This document shows positions 35,014 through 49,581 of a DNA stretch of 64,000 bases, in pieces. A model generated the notes under the pieces. That model was not told the origin of the DNA. It saw only the letters and a list, made by a program, of their open reading frames with translations, and ran no database searches. A program made the translations under genes and the position numbers. Source of the stretch: Arthrobacter sp. MMS18-M83 (GTDB taxonomy: Bacteria > Actinomycetota > Actinomycetes > Actinomycetales > Micrococcaceae); NCBI RefSeq assembly GCF_026683955.1, contig NZ_CP113343.1, positions 2,170,001 to 2,234,000 on the forward strand, written 5' to 3'. Within the stretch, counting starts at the first letter, position 1. Every line of letters starts with the position of its first letter.

Positions 35014-36423
35014 ATGAGCGAGCAAAGCGGTGCCAAGTGGCATGACGAACCCACCGACTACGCGCAGATCGGAAAACTCCCGCGCACCGAGGCCGCGAGC
35101 GCCAATGACGTCGCGCCACCGGCGGGCGTGATCGGCTCCCTCAACATCACCGCGGCAGCGGCGGATCCAGAGCTCCTGGACCTGCCGTGGCACATCGCGC
35201 TCGAGGACTGGCCTACCAAGAACCTCGCTGCCCTGCCCCGCGGTATTTCCCGGCACATCGTGCGTTTCGCGCACTTGGGCGGTTCCGTCATCGCCATCAA
35301 GGAAACGTCCGAGCACGTTGCCCGGCACGAGTACCACATGCTCCGCAAGCTGGCCCGGATGGACGTTCCCTGCGTCGAGCCGGTTGCAGTCATCACCGGC
35401 CGGACCACCGTTGACGGCAAGCCGCTCAACCCCGTGCTGGTCACCCGGCACCTCAAGTTCTCCATGCCGTACCGTGCGCTCTTCTCGCAGATGCTGCGCC
35501 GGGACACCCTCACCAGGCTCATCGACGCCCAAGCGCTGCTGCTGGTGCGCCTGCATCTGATCGGCTTCTATTGGGGCGACGTTTCCCTGTCCAATACCCT
35601 CTTCCGTCGGGACGCCGGCGCGTTCGCCGCGTACTTGGTGGACGCCGAAACCGGTGAGCTGTACCCGGATCTTTCGGTGGGCCAGCGCGAGTACGATCTC
35701 GAGATTGCCCGCGTCAACATTGCCGGTGAACTCATGGACCTGCTCGAAGGCGGCCTGATCGAGGAGAAGGTGGATCCGGTAGCGACGTCGGAGCTCATCA
35801 TGGACTCGTACCGCCGGCTATGGGCCGAACTCACCGAAAAGGAATCGTTTGAGCTCGGCGAACGTTGGCGCGTGGGCGCGCGCATCCGCCGCCTCAACGA
35901 ACTCGGCTTCGACGTCGAGGAATATGTCATCAAGACCACCGCGGACGGCTCCACCATCCAGCTTCAACCCAAGGTCGTTGACGCCGGCCATCACCAGCGG
36001 CGGCTGCTCCGCCTCACAGGCTTGGATGCCCAGGAGAACCAGGCCCGCCGGCTGCTCAATGACATGGATTCATTCCGGGCGGACAACAACCCGGACATGG
36101 ACGAAGAAATCAGCGCCCACACCTGGGTCAGCCAGATCTTCGAGCCCATTGTCCGGTCCATCCCGCGCGACCTCGCAGGCAAGCTGGAACCGGCAGAAGT
36201 AGTCCACGAAGTCCTCGAGCACCGCTGGTACATGAGCCAGAAGCAGGACAGCCACATCCCCTTGGCCGAAGCCGTACAGTCCTACTTGGACACCGTGCTG
36301 CGCCACCGGCGCGACGAGGCAGCCATCATGCTCAATCCGGACACTGCGTTACTGAAGATCCTGGAAGCGGAAACCGAGGAATCCCGGTACGAGCAGGACG
36401 AATACCCGGATTCGGACGACTAG
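35014..36423 (+). CDS. DUF4032 domain protein with kinase-like N-terminal domain
   Basis: The 469-residue cytoplasmic protein is a conserved actinobacterial protein of unknown role. Residues 70-235 look like a lipopolysaccharide-kinase/protein-kinase fold: SVIAIKETSEHVARHEYHML (Lys/Glu pair), then LHLIGFYWGDVSLSNTLFRR with catalytic Asp and Asn, and AYLVDAETGE in the metal-binding position. The C-terminal half is the DUF4032 domain (WRVGARIRRLNELGFDVEEY; LLNDMDSFRADNNPDMDEEI). The acidic tail ends YEQDEYPDSDD. It is preceded by the ATPase terminator and stands alone. Its substrate is unknown. Confidence 0.85.
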   Translation: MSEQSGAKWHDEPTDYAQIGKLPRTEAASANDVAPPAGVIGSLNITAAAADPELLDLPWHIALEDWPTKNLAALPRGISRHIVRFAHLGGSVIAIKETSEHVARHEYHMLRKLARMDVPCVEPVAVITGRTTVDGKPLNPVLVTRHLKFSMPYRALFSQMLRRDTLTRLIDAQALLLVRLHLIGFYWGDVSLSNTLFRRDAGAFAAYLVDAETGELYPDLSVGQREYDLEIARVNIAGELMDLLEGGLIEEKVDPVATSELIMDSYRRLWAELTEKESFELGERWRVGARIRRLNELGFDVEEYVIKTTADGSTIQLQPKVVDAGHHQRRLLRLTGLDAQENQARRLLNDMDSFRADNNPDMDEEISAHTWVSQIFEPIVRSIPRDLAGKLEPAEVVHEVLEHRWYMSQKQDSHIPLAEAVQSYLDTVLRHRRDEAAIMLNPDTALLKILEAETEESRYEQDEYPDSDD

Positions 36424-36431
36424 CGCGGGGT

Positions 36432-37103
36432 TTAAGGCTCCAGCGTCTCCGCGAGTCCCGCCAACACCGGTTCGCGTCCGAGTTCGATGTGTGAATACGC
36501 AAGGGTGTAGGCGAGTTCTGCCTTACCGCCAAGGATGGCGTTGCACAGTTCCATGTGCTCGTCGCGCTGGAGTTCGTTGCTTCGGTTGTGGGCCAGCCCG
36601 AAGATCCAGCGCATGCGGCCAAACAGCGGCTTGACGGATTCGATCAGCAGCCGGTTGCCGGAGAGCCGCACGATTTCGGCGTGAAACGCCGCACTCAGGC
36701 GCACGACGTCGTCAGTCCGGCCGTCGTCGATCGCCTCCCTTGCGTCGTCCAGCAGTTCCTGGAGGCGCCCGCCCGGCTCTCCCGCCGCGACGCGGACGGC
36801 CGCCATGCGGGCGGCAAACGTTTCCAGGCACAGCCGGACGTCGAAGAGTTCATTGACGTCGGTGAGCGTCAATTTGCGCACTACGGCACCCCTGCGGGGG
36901 AACGTCTCCACGAAGCCATCCTGCTCGAGGCGTTGGATGGCTTCACGAACGGGGATTCGTGAGACGTTGTAGAGCTCAGAAAGCTCCCTCTCGCGCAACC
37001 GCACGCCCTGCTCGTATTTCCCGGCAACGATTCCCTCGAGAACCAGCTGGTAGACCTGTTCGGCGCGGGCCTCGTCGTCGCGGCCATTCAGGGTTTCCGA
37101 CAT
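36432..37103 (-). CDS. GntR/FadR-type transcriptional regulator
   Basis: The start is likely ATG 37103 (MSETLNGRDDEARAEQVYQL); ATG 37124 would add seven residues. The 223-residue protein has a winged helix with LRERELSELYNVSRIPVREA and an FCD domain (FDVRLCLETFAARMAAVRVA; FHAEIVRLSGNRLLIES). The PVREA motif marks the FadR/VanR subgroup. It is divergent from a now-truncated amidohydrolase gene, whose promoter region carries two GGTAT-centred palindromes (37271-37284 and 37333-37345). The regulator probably once controlled that nucleobase or hydantoin-type catabolic gene. Confidence 0.87.
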   Translation of the reverse strand: MSETLNGRDDEARAEQVYQLVLEGIVAGKYEQGVRLRERELSELYNVSRIPVREAIQRLEQDGFVETFPRRGAVVRKLTLTDVNELFDVRLCLETFAARMAAVRVAAGEPGGRLQELLDDAREAIDDGRTDDVVRLSAAFHAEIVRLSGNRLLIESVKPLFGRMRWIFGLAHNRSNELQRDEHMELCNAILGGKAELAYTLAYSHIELGREPVLAGLAETLEP

Positions 37104-37270
37104 CAGCTTTGGCCACCCTTCCATTCCCCATTGTCTTCGTCCATGGAGTGCAGTTGTCCTTGGAGCCGCGCGGACGTCGCCGCTCGACGCTCCACCCGAG
37201 CATACACGGGCAGAAACGGCTCTTCGGCCCTCCTCCGGACGAGTCCCTTAGCGAATACCCGGATTGGTTA

Positions 37271-37284
37271 TTTGGTATCCCAAA
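37271..37284. promoter_or_regulatory. Operator-like palindrome 1 for the divergent GntR regulator
   Basis: TTTGGTATCCCAAA is a near-perfect inverted repeat (TTTGG / CCAAA) in the divergent intergenic region. It fits the TTGGTATNCCAA-type sites of FadR/VanR proteins. Confidence 0.5.
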
Positions 37285-37332
37285 TACTGCGCTCTTTGTG
37301 ATTTACATCCCAGAGAACGTGCTTTACGCTTT

Positions 37333-37345
37333 TTTGGTATACAAA
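37333..37345. promoter_or_regulatory. Operator-like palindrome 2
   Basis: TTTGGTATACAAA repeats the 5' half of palindrome 1 about 60 bases away and lies 20 bases before the TTG start of the truncated amidohydrolase. It is well placed for repression. Confidence 0.5.
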
Positions 37346-37364
37346 CAATCAAGGGAGCAATACC

Positions 37365-37570
37365 TTGAATACCCTGATCCGCGCCGTCCGACCCTGGGGG
37401 GCAAGCGCTGAGCGACGTCCTCATCATGGACGGCAAGATCGCCGGCGTCGAACCGCATGACCCGGCGCGCGCCGCCGTAGCTAGCGACGTAACCGTCGTC
37501 GAAGGCCGTGGCCGTCTACTGGTGCCGTCGTTCTCGGACGTCCATGTGCACTTGGACTCCACGCGCATCG
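37365..37570 (+). pseudogene. Truncated amidohydrolase (cytosine deaminase-like) gene
   Basis: A TTG at 37365 with AAGGGAG upstream opens NTLIRAVRPWG. After a one-base shift the next frame reads LSDVLIMDGKIAGVEP, then GRLLVPSFSDVHVHLDSTRI, the metal-binding HxH strand of cyclic amidohydrolases. Similarity stops near 37570 after about 65 residues of an expected 400. The gene is thus both frameshifted and truncated, joined to an unrelated fragment on the opposite strand. Confidence 0.75.
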
Positions 37571-37840
37571 TTGCCAATCGTCGATAGTTCCCCAAACGGA
37601 GGTACGGCCGTCATCAGCCGTCTCCACGATCAGGTTCTCCTCGAACTCGACGTGCGAGCCCACGCCGTAGACACTATGGTCCTCCATTGGCCACCACAAA
37701 TGCGGGTGATCGGTGAAGCCCATGAAAGCGTGCGCCACGGACGACGGCACGACGACGGTGCAGACTACGGGGTCCAGCTCACCGGACTGCTCTGGCTGGG
37801 GTTCGGAGTCCGACGCGGCGTGACTGAAAAGGCTCTCCAT
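37571..37840 (-). pseudogene. Truncated SRPBCC/AHSA1-domain gene
   Basis: From ATG 37840 the minus frame reads MESLFSHAASDSEPQPEQ, later VVPSSVAHAFMGFTDHPHLW, GVGSHVEFEENL and TSVWGTIDDWQ. This is the first half of an AHSA1-like SRPBCC domain, normally followed by a further 70 residues. It ends where the amidohydrolase fragment ends, so a deletion joined the two genes 3'-to-3'. Confidence 0.6.
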
Positions 37841-37896
37841 GTGCAACAACATTACCGTCCAACGACGCAAGGGGCTCGAGACCCATTGCCCTCCTC

Positions 37897-37942
37897 TTCG
37901 GACGCTCGCTCACCTCTGGGGCCTTCCGGCCGGACGCCCGCT
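37897..37942. repeat. Short intergenic direct repeats (GGACGCTCGCTCACCTCTGG type)
   Basis: Two copies of a 20-base unit (one with CCC for CTC) lie about 30 bases apart, with a partial GGACGCTC copy near 37973. The core ACGCTCGCTCAC is also found as an inverted pair around 58028-58063. The interval 37871-38052 holds no gene. Confidence 0.45.
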
Positions 37943-38052
37943 CACCTCTGGCGGGTCCTGACTGGACGCTCCTGCAGTTCCGGGTTGTCCTGGTGATGGT
38001 GCGCGTGGAAGCCCGGGGATGTCTTGCCGAGGGCGCAGGGGTGTTAATGGGC

Positions 38053-38081
38053 CAGGCCCCGACATTCGCTGTCGGGGCCTG
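38053..38081 (-). terminator. rrn operon terminator
   Basis: CAGGCCCCGACA / TGTCGGGGCCTG is a perfect 12-bp stem with a five-base loop, 16 bases past the 5S 3' end in the direction of transcription. Confidence 0.8.
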
Positions 38082-38096
38082 GGCCGTTGAAAGATG

Positions 38097-38213
38097 TCCG
38101 GCGGTGTCCTACTCTCCCACACCCTCCCGGGTGCAGTACCATCGGCGCTGTGGGTCTTAGCTTCCGGGTTCGGAATGGGACCGGCGTTTCCCCCACGCTA
38201 TGACCGCCGTAAC
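38097..38213 (-). rRNA. 5S ribosomal RNA
   Basis: Reading the minus strand, the 117 bases begin GTTACGGCGGTCATAGC and end ACACCGCCGGA, with the conserved CCCATTCCGAACCCGGAAG and GATGGTACTGCA segments. The ends pair to form helix I. The position downstream of 23S is as expected. Confidence 0.95.
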
Positions 38214-38365
38214 CCTGTTACCCCGTCACCGCCGCCCCGGGGGGTGGTGGTGTGGGAAGACTGGTTACAACATTGTGGTGTTGTTATTCAGTTGTGTTTT
38301 GTTCCGGAACGGTTTGTTGTTCGGGAACCACATAGTGGACGCAAGCAGTGTTTGTTTGTGTGGTG

Positions 38366-43607
<5,242 letters not shown>

Positions 43608-43768
43608 AGTAAAACAAAAACAGACACAACCACAACCACCGGAAATAACGGCGGAAGAGCTGCACAAAATTTGAAACCAGCTGTAAAAAACCAGCCCCGC
43701 ACCACGGAGGTGACACAGGACCAGCCAAAACAACCAATTCATAAAAACAAATCGGTATCAACAAACTT

Positions 43769-43793
43769 GGCACACTATTGAGTTCTCAAACAA
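43769..43793 (-). promoter_or_regulatory. boxA-like antitermination site in the rrn leader
   Basis: TTGTTTGAGAACTCAATAG followed by TGTGCC on the minus strand matches the actinobacterial rrn leader boxA/boxC region. Variants recur in both rrn spacers. Confidence 0.65.
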
Positions 43794-43858
43794 CAGACAC
43801 ACCCGACACCACCCACACCCACAAACAGGGTCCAGGATCGCTCCGGAGCAACTTTTCT

Positions 43859-43887
43859 AACTTACCGGCTGCTTACCTCCTGGTCAA
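43859..43887 (-). promoter_or_regulatory. Candidate rrn promoter
   Basis: On the minus strand TTGACC (43887-43882) and TAAGTT (43864-43859) are 17 bases apart, about 250 bases upstream of the 16S 5' end. Additional promoters may lie between 43890 and 44000. The 43608-44103 stretch has no gene. Confidence 0.5.
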
Positions 43888-44103
43888 ATCGGCGTTCTTG
43901 ACTTGATTTTCACGAGGAACTCAGTCAACTTCACCGATCTCCACTGGGGAGCAGCGCGGGTACTAACTATACCACCACTTCACCGGGGAGGCAAAACCCC
44001 CGCCAGGTGGGTTCCTGCACTTCAGCGGTTGCCCTCAAGCTCGACGCAAAGGGCCCGGAAACTCAAGGCTTCCGGACCCTTCACACTCAACCAAGCAAAA
44101 CAA

Positions 44104-47100
44104 CTACACCACAGGCGTGAACCAGGAAGCTCCGAGCGGCGGCAAGGTGACGGTCAGTGCCGCAGGCAATCCTTCCGCCCCGGGTGCCGTGGCAACAAGT
44201 TCACCAGCGTTGACGACGCCCGATCCGCCGTACACCTCTGCGTCGGTGTTGAGAACTTCCTGCCAAGCGCCGGCAGACGGAACGCCAAGGACATAGTCCT
44301 GGTGCGGGCCGCCGGAGAAGTTCACGGCACATACCAACGGGTTGCCGTCGTGGTCCCAACGTATGAACGTGAGCACGTTGCGATCCGCGTCCGCACCGTT
44401 GATCCACTGGAAGCCGCCGGGCTCGTTGTCCCTCTCATGCAGGGCCGCCGTCGAGCTGTATAGCGTATTCAACTCGCGGGTGAGCAACTGCAGGCCGCGG
44501 TGCGACGGGATGTCGGCGAGGAACCAGTCAAGGCCGTGCTGTTCGGACCATTCGGCCTCCTGGCCGAATTCGGTGCCCATGAAGATGAGCTGCTTGCCCG
44601 GGTGCGCCCATTGGTAGGCCATGAACGCCCGCACGTTGGCAAGCTGCTGCCAACGGTCCCCGGGCATCTTGCGCAGCATGGATCCCTTGCCATGCACTAC
44701 CTCGTCGTGGCTGATGGGCAGCAGGAAATTTTCCGTGAAGGCGTAGACCATGGAAAACGTCAGCGTGCCGTGGTGCCAGCGGCGGTTTACCGGGTTTTCG
44801 GAGATGTACTTGAGGGAGTCGTGCATCCAGCCCATGTTCCACTTGAGGCCGAATCCCAGGCCGCCGTGGTTAGTCGGGGCGGTGACGCCTGGAAAAGCCG
44901 TGGATTCCTCGGCGAGGGTTACGGCCCCCGGGTGGGTCTTGTAAATGGTGGCGTTGACTTCCTGGAGGAAGGAGATGGCTTCCAGGTTCTCGCGCCCTCC
45001 GTGAACGTTGGGGAACCACTCCCCTTCCTCGCGGGAGTAGTCCCTGTAGAGCATGGAGGCGACGGCGTCCACGCGAAGGCCATCTATGTGGAATTCCTCA
45101 AGCCAGTACAAGGCGTTCGCCACCAGGAAGTTGCGAACCTCGGTGCGCCCGAAGTCGAAGATGAGCGTGCCCCAGTCCGGGTGTTCGCCAAGCCGGGGGT
45201 CCGAGTGCTCGTACAGTGGCTCGCCGTCGAAACGCGCAAGGGCCCATGCGTCCTTCGGGAAATGCGCCGGGACCCAGTCCAGAATGACGCCGATGCCTGC
45301 TTGGTGCAGGGAATCAACCAGGAAACGGAACTCATCCGGATGCCCGAAGCGGGAGGTCGGAGCAAAATAGGATGTGACTTGGTAGCCCCATGAACCACCA
45401 AAGGGGTGCTCGGCCACCGGCATTAACTCGACGTGCGTGAAGCCAAGCCACTTCACATATTCCACAAGGTCCTTGGCCAGCTCCTTGTATCCGAGGCCAA
45501 GGCGCCAGGAACCGAGGTGGACTTCGTAGACGCTCATGGGCGAATTATGCGGATCTTTGTTGGCGCGCGCCGTCATCCAGGCGTCGTCCTTGAACCGGTA
45601 ACTGGACTCCACCACGCGTGATGCCGTCAAAGGGGGAACTTCCGTACCGAAGGCGAGAGGGTCGGCTTTCTCCACCCAATGGCCAGCCTTCGTGAGCAGC
45701 TCGAATTTGTAGCGCGCCCCTGCTACAACACCTGGGATAAAGACTTCCCAGACACCGGAAGAGCCGAGCGAACGCAAGGCATGCTCACGCCCATCCCACG
45801 AGTTGAAGTCGCCCTTGACGCGGACTGCCTGCGCGTTAGGAGCCCAGACGGCGAAGGAGACGCCGTCTACATCGCCCAGTGCGGAGCGATAGTGCTGCAC
45901 GTGGGAACCCAGTGTGTCCCAGAGCCGTTCATGCCGGCCTTCTCCGATGAGGTGCAGGTCCACCTCGCCGACTGTTGGAAGGTAATGGTAGGGATCATCG
46001 AGTGTCACCGGGGCGGAGTCGCCATACACGACTTCCAAGCGGTAGTCCGGCACATGGCCGTGCTGCAGCGGCTCGAGAACCGCTACCCAGACACCGTCGG
46101 TCTCGTGGGTCATCGGCGTGGAACCGGCTTCGGTGACTACCGTTACGGACCCCGCCAGGTGCTTGACGGTGCGGATGGTGACGTGACCGTGATCGTCAAG
46201 GTGTGCGCCCAGTACAGAGTGCGGGGCGTGGTGCGCACCGGCGCCCACCCGGCCCAGGGTAGCGGCGTCCACATACAGCGGGACTCGGGGCCGTTCGGTA
46301 CGTGCTGAGCCTGTCATTTCCTTACCTTCCGATGTCGCCGCGGCATCCCTGCCGGGGCTCGTATTTCCGAGGAGCTGCCGTGAAGCGTTGACCGGAATGG
46401 GTAACCAATCCGGCCTGTTCCGCAACTCATAGATCACCTCGTACAAGGCCTTGTCCAGCCACAATGCCACAAAGAGCGGCGAGCGGCGGTCAATAGTTCC
46501 GCGGGTGATGTCGCTGTAGCCAGCCAGGAATGCTTCAGCGCAGTCGTCAACCCATGTCACCGGGACAGTGGCCGCTGGATTCTCGCGGATGGCTGCACCG
46601 GCCGCATAGTCAAAGGACCGCAACATTCCAACGACATCGCGCAGGGGAACGTCGGGAATGTTACGGAGTTCGATCGGCCGAAGGGGCTCCCCTTCAAAGT
46701 CGAGGATCACCCACCGGCCCGGTTCTCCCCCGGCGCCCGGCACCAAAAGGATCTGGCCCAGATGAAGGTCGCCATGGATCCGCTGCAGCGTCCCGGCTTC
46801 CTTGCCGGACAATTGCGTCAGGAGTGCCTCGAGCTGCTGCTCATAGGGCCCGACGGCGGTACCCGCTTCAGCCCACGACTGGCGGACGCGCCGGGCTACT
46901 TCGGCGGCGATGTCCTGGCCCGGAACCCGTTCCCGGGCCGTTCCAAGGGTTTCCGCGAGCCTCAGATGCACGGTGGCCGTTGCCTGGCCCATCTGCCGGG
47001 CCTCGGCGGTGAAGTCCGTGCCGGATGCGGCGGCGTTGACGGCTAGGCGCCAAGCGTCTTGCCCGCCCGCAAGGAACTCGTGGGCCACGGCGAGGTCTGC

Positions 47101-47778
47101 TGAGGCTGTGCCATGCCGGCCCAGAGGTGTCCTTACCTCCCATGTTCCCGTTATCCAGCCGAGCGTGGAGGGCACCTCCTTGGTTCCTCCCGAGGTCAAG
47201 GCCGCGCCGACCTCCACCTCAGGGTTCTTACCGATGGACAACACTCGGAAGATCTTCACGATCGCCGCGGACACGCCGTCGTCGACGATCACCGAAGTGT
47301 TGGACTGCTCACCGGATGAGACCCGCACGGATCCTGAAGCGCTAGGCAGGCGCAGGCCGCCAGGCACCGAATGCCCGCTCGCGGTGCCTTCCCCTTCTCC
47401 GGGTTCGGCCATGGCCAGACCTTGGATGAGTTCGAGCCACGCGGTCGCGAAGACCGGATCGTGGGGTGCGTCATATACCCAGACCGGCGTATCGTCGTCG
47501 AGCTGGCCCACCAAAGCAGCCGCCAAAGCGGCTGCAGGATTAGAGCGGAAGCTGAGAGGTACCTGGATGATGTCAGTCTGCATCCCGCCGTCGGCCGTGG
47601 CGTAACGGATGGACAGCAGCCGGATTTCCAAGCCGATCCCTGCGTCGGGTTGCTGGAGTTGGAAGGAGCCGACGAAGTCCAAATCGAACGCCCCTGCCTT
47701 GACCGGAAACCAGCGCTGCCGGGGCAGCCATTCCTTGAGTAGGGGTGCCAGAACCGTGGTGGGCGCCGAGAGACCCAT
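44104..47778 (-). CDS. glgB: Maltokinase - 1,4-alpha-glucan branching enzyme in one reading frame
   Basis: From ATG 47778 ([19 protein letters not shown]) the frame encodes 1,224 residues. Residues 1-480 are a maltokinase (Mak/Pep2) with [13 protein letters not shown], the catalytic [13 protein letters not shown] and DFEGEP. They make maltose-1-phosphate for GlgE. Residues 490-1224 are a GH13_9 branching enzyme: N-terminal CBM48 ([19 protein letters not shown]), [12 protein letters not shown] with the nucleophilic Asp, [10 protein letters not shown] with the acid Glu and [14 protein letters not shown]. At the junction an ATG (46317) has GGAAGGTAAGGAA just before it and would give a normal-length 737-residue GlgB, so both fused and separate products are possible. 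It is third in the glgE-treS-mak/glgB operon, one base after treS. Confidence 0.93.
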   Translation of the reverse strand: MGLSAPTTVLAPLLKEWLPRQRWFPVKAGAFDLDFVGSFQLQQPDAGIGLEIRLLSIRYATADGGMQTDIIQVPLSFRSNPAAALAAALVGQLDDDTPVWVYDAPHDPVFATAWLELIQGLAMAEPGEGEGTASGHSVPGGLRLPSASGSVRVSSGEQSNTSVIVDDGVSAAIVKIFRVLSIGKNPEVEVGAALTSGGTKEVPSTLGWITGTWEVRTPLGRHGTASADLAVAHEFLAGGQDAWRLAVNAAASGTDFTAEARQMGQATATVHLRLAETLGTARERVPGQDIAAEVARRVRQSWAEAGTAVGPYEQQLEALLTQLSGKEAGTLQRIHGDLHLGQILLVPGAGGEPGRWVILDFEGEPLRPIELRNIPDVPLRDVVGMLRSFDYAAGAAIRENPAATVPVTWVDDCAEAFLAGYSDITRGTIDRRSPLFVALWLDKALYEVIYELRNRPDWLPIPVNASRQLLGNTSPGRDAAATSEGKEMTGSARTERPRVPLYVDAATLGRVGAGAHHAPHSVLGAHLDDHGHVTIRTVKHLAGSVTVVTEAGSTPMTHETDGVWVAVLEPLQHGHVPDYRLEVVYGDSAPVTLDDPYHYLPTVGEVDLHLIGEGRHERLWDTLGSHVQHYRSALGDVDGVSFAVWAPNAQAVRVKGDFNSWDGREHALRSLGSSGVWEVFIPGVVAGARYKFELLTKAGHWVEKADPLAFGTEVPPLTASRVVESSYRFKDDAWMTARANKDPHNSPMSVYEVHLGSWRLGLGYKELAKDLVEYVKWLGFTHVELMPVAEHPFGGSWGYQVTSYFAPTSRFGHPDEFRFLVDSLHQAGIGVILDWVPAHFPKDAWALARFDGEPLYEHSDPRLGEHPDWGTLIFDFGRTEVRNFLVANALYWLEEFHIDGLRVDAVASMLYRDYSREEGEWFPNVHGGRENLEAISFLQEVNATIYKTHPGAVTLAEESTAFPGVTAPTNHGGLGFGLKWNMGWMHDSLKYISENPVNRRWHHGTLTFSMVYAFTENFLLPISHDEVVHGKGSMLRKMPGDRWQQLANVRAFMAYQWAHPGKQLIFMGTEFGQEAEWSEQHGLDWFLADIPSHRGLQLLTRELNTLYSSTAALHERDNEPGGFQWINGADADRNVLTFIRWDHDGNPLVCAVNFSGGPHQDYVLGVPSAGAWQEVLNTDAEVYGGSGVVNAGELVATAPGAEGLPAALTVTLPPLGASWFTPVV

Positions 47779-47779
47779 A

Positions 47780-49576
47780 TCAGCCTTCAATGGAGAGCAC
47801 TGGGATGGCCTGGGTGTAAGGCGTGGACCCGGTGGAACCCGCCGAGCGTACGCGGAGCCAGAAGAAGTCATGGCTGCCGAGCGTGAGGGTCAGCGAACCG
47901 TCGTTGCCAATGCTTGGGAATGGCTGGCCCCCGAAGACGTCCCTGAGGCCTCGTCCGGCGTATTCGGGGATATCCAAGGTGGTAGCCACTGGATGCTGGG
48001 ACAGGTTGAAAACACACAGGATGGATTCGGCTTCCTCGCCTTCCAGGTTGTTCTCCGGAAGCTCGCGCAGATAGGCAAGGACAACTTCATGGTCTGCCGG
48101 AACGTGTCTGAAGCCGCCCAGCCCGAAGGCCGCATGGTTCTTCCGGACACTCAGGATCTGGCGGGTCCAGCGCAAGAGCGAGCCCGAATGGGCAGCTTCG
48201 GCCTCGACGTTGGCCATGCTGTAGTTGTAGACCAGCGACTGGATGACAGGTAGGTAGAGCTTTCCGGGATCGGCGTTGGAGAAGCCTGCGTTGCGGTCCG
48301 GGTTCCACTGCATCGGCGTGCGAACGGCGTCGCGATCGTCAAGCCAGATGTTGTCCCCCATCCCGATTTCGTCCCCGTAGTACAAGAAGGGGCTGCCCGG
48401 CAGGGAAAGGAGCAAGGCGTTGATCAGCTCGATCTCGGAACGGGAGTTGTCCAGCAGCGAGGCGAGCCTGCGCCTGATGCCGATGTTGGCGCGCATCCGG
48501 GGGTCTGGAGCGTACCAACCCAGCATGGCGGCACGTTCGTCGGCAGTGACCATTTCCAAAGTCAGCTCATCATGGTTGCGCAGGAAGGTTCCCCATTGCG
48601 CACCTGCCGGGATTTCCGGAGTGTCGCGCAAAGTTTCGATGATGTGGGATGCTTTCTGGTCGCGCAGTGCGTAGTACAGGCGCGGCATGATGGGAAAGTG
48701 GAAGGCCATGTGGCATTCCGGTTCTTCCTCTGTGCCGAAGTACTCCACGACGTCGTGGGGCGGCTGGTTGGCCTCGGCGATGATCACGCGGCCCGGGTAG
48801 TTCTCATCCACCATTTTGCGAAGGTCCCGCAGGAAACCATGAGTGGCTGGCAGGTTTTCGCAATTGGTGCCCTCTTCTTCGAAGAGGTATGGAATGGCGT
48901 CCGCCCTGAATCCATCAATGCCTTGGTCCAGCCAAAACCGGACAACATCGTGGAGCGCTTCGATGACCTTGGGGTTCTCGAAGTTCAGGTCAGGCTGGTG
49001 GCTGAAGAAGCGGTGCCAAAAGAACTGCCGGCGTATGGGATCGAAGGTCCAGTTCGACTCTTCTGTGTCCACGAAGATGATGCGGGCGTCCTGGTACTTC
49101 TCGTCGGTGTCACTCCACACATAGAAATCGCCGTACGGACCATCCGGGTTCTTGCGCGATTCCTGGAACCATGGGTGCTGGTCCGAGGTGTGGTTCAGCG
49201 GGAGGTCGATAATGACCCTGACACCCCTCGCGTGCGCTTCGGCTACGAGCCGTTTGAAGTCGCTGATGGTGCCGAACTCGTCCAGCACGGAGGTGTAGTC
49301 GGAAATGTCGTAGCCGCCGTCCCGCAGGGGCGAATCGAAAAACGGGGGCAGCCACAAGCAGTCCACCCCCAGCCACTGAAGATAGTCCAGCTTTTCGATC
49401 AGACCATGGAAGTCGCCCGAACCGTCGCCGTTGGCGTCCGCGAAAGCCCTCACCAGCACTTCGTAGAAAACAGCCTTTCGATACCAATGAGGGTCATGTT
49501 GAAGACCCGGGGCGTTCAGCTCGAAAGTGTTCTTCGGCGTGAAGTACTGACTCTGACCCTGCGGATTAAAGCTCAC
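47780..49576 (-). CDS. treS: Trehalose synthase (maltose/trehalose mutase)
   Basis: The 598-residue GH13_16 protein interconverts maltose and trehalose. It reads [19 protein letters not shown] at the N-terminus, then [54 protein letters not shown] with the nucleophile Asp, [10 protein letters not shown] with the acid Glu and [12 protein letters not shown]. It starts five bases after glgE, and the maltokinase follows it by one base. This order matches the trehalose-to-glucan route: trehalose to maltose, to maltose-1-phosphate, to glucan. Confidence 0.96.
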   Translation of the reverse strand: MSFNPQGQSQYFTPKNTFELNAPGLQHDPHWYRKAVFYEVLVRAFADANGDGSGDFHGLIEKLDYLQWLGVDCLWLPPFFDSPLRDGGYDISDYTSVLDEFGTISDFKRLVAEAHARGVRVIIDLPLNHTSDQHPWFQESRKNPDGPYGDFYVWSDTDEKYQDARIIFVDTEESNWTFDPIRRQFFWHRFFSHQPDLNFENPKVIEALHDVVRFWLDQGIDGFRADAIPYLFEEEGTNCENLPATHGFLRDLRKMVDENYPGRVIIAEANQPPHDVVEYFGTEEEPECHMAFHFPIMPRLYYALRDQKASHIIETLRDTPEIPAGAQWGTFLRNHDELTLEMVTADERAAMLGWYAPDPRMRANIGIRRRLASLLDNSRSEIELINALLLSLPGSPFLYYGDEIGMGDNIWLDDRDAVRTPMQWNPDRNAGFSNADPGKLYLPVIQSLVYNYSMANVEAEAAHSGSLLRWTRQILSVRKNHAAFGLGGFRHVPADHEVVLAYLRELPENNLEGEEAESILCVFNLSQHPVATTLDIPEYAGRGLRDVFGGQPFPSIGNDGSLTLTLGSHDFFWLRVRSAGSTGSTPYTQAIPVLSIEG

Positions 49577-49581
49577 TAAGG

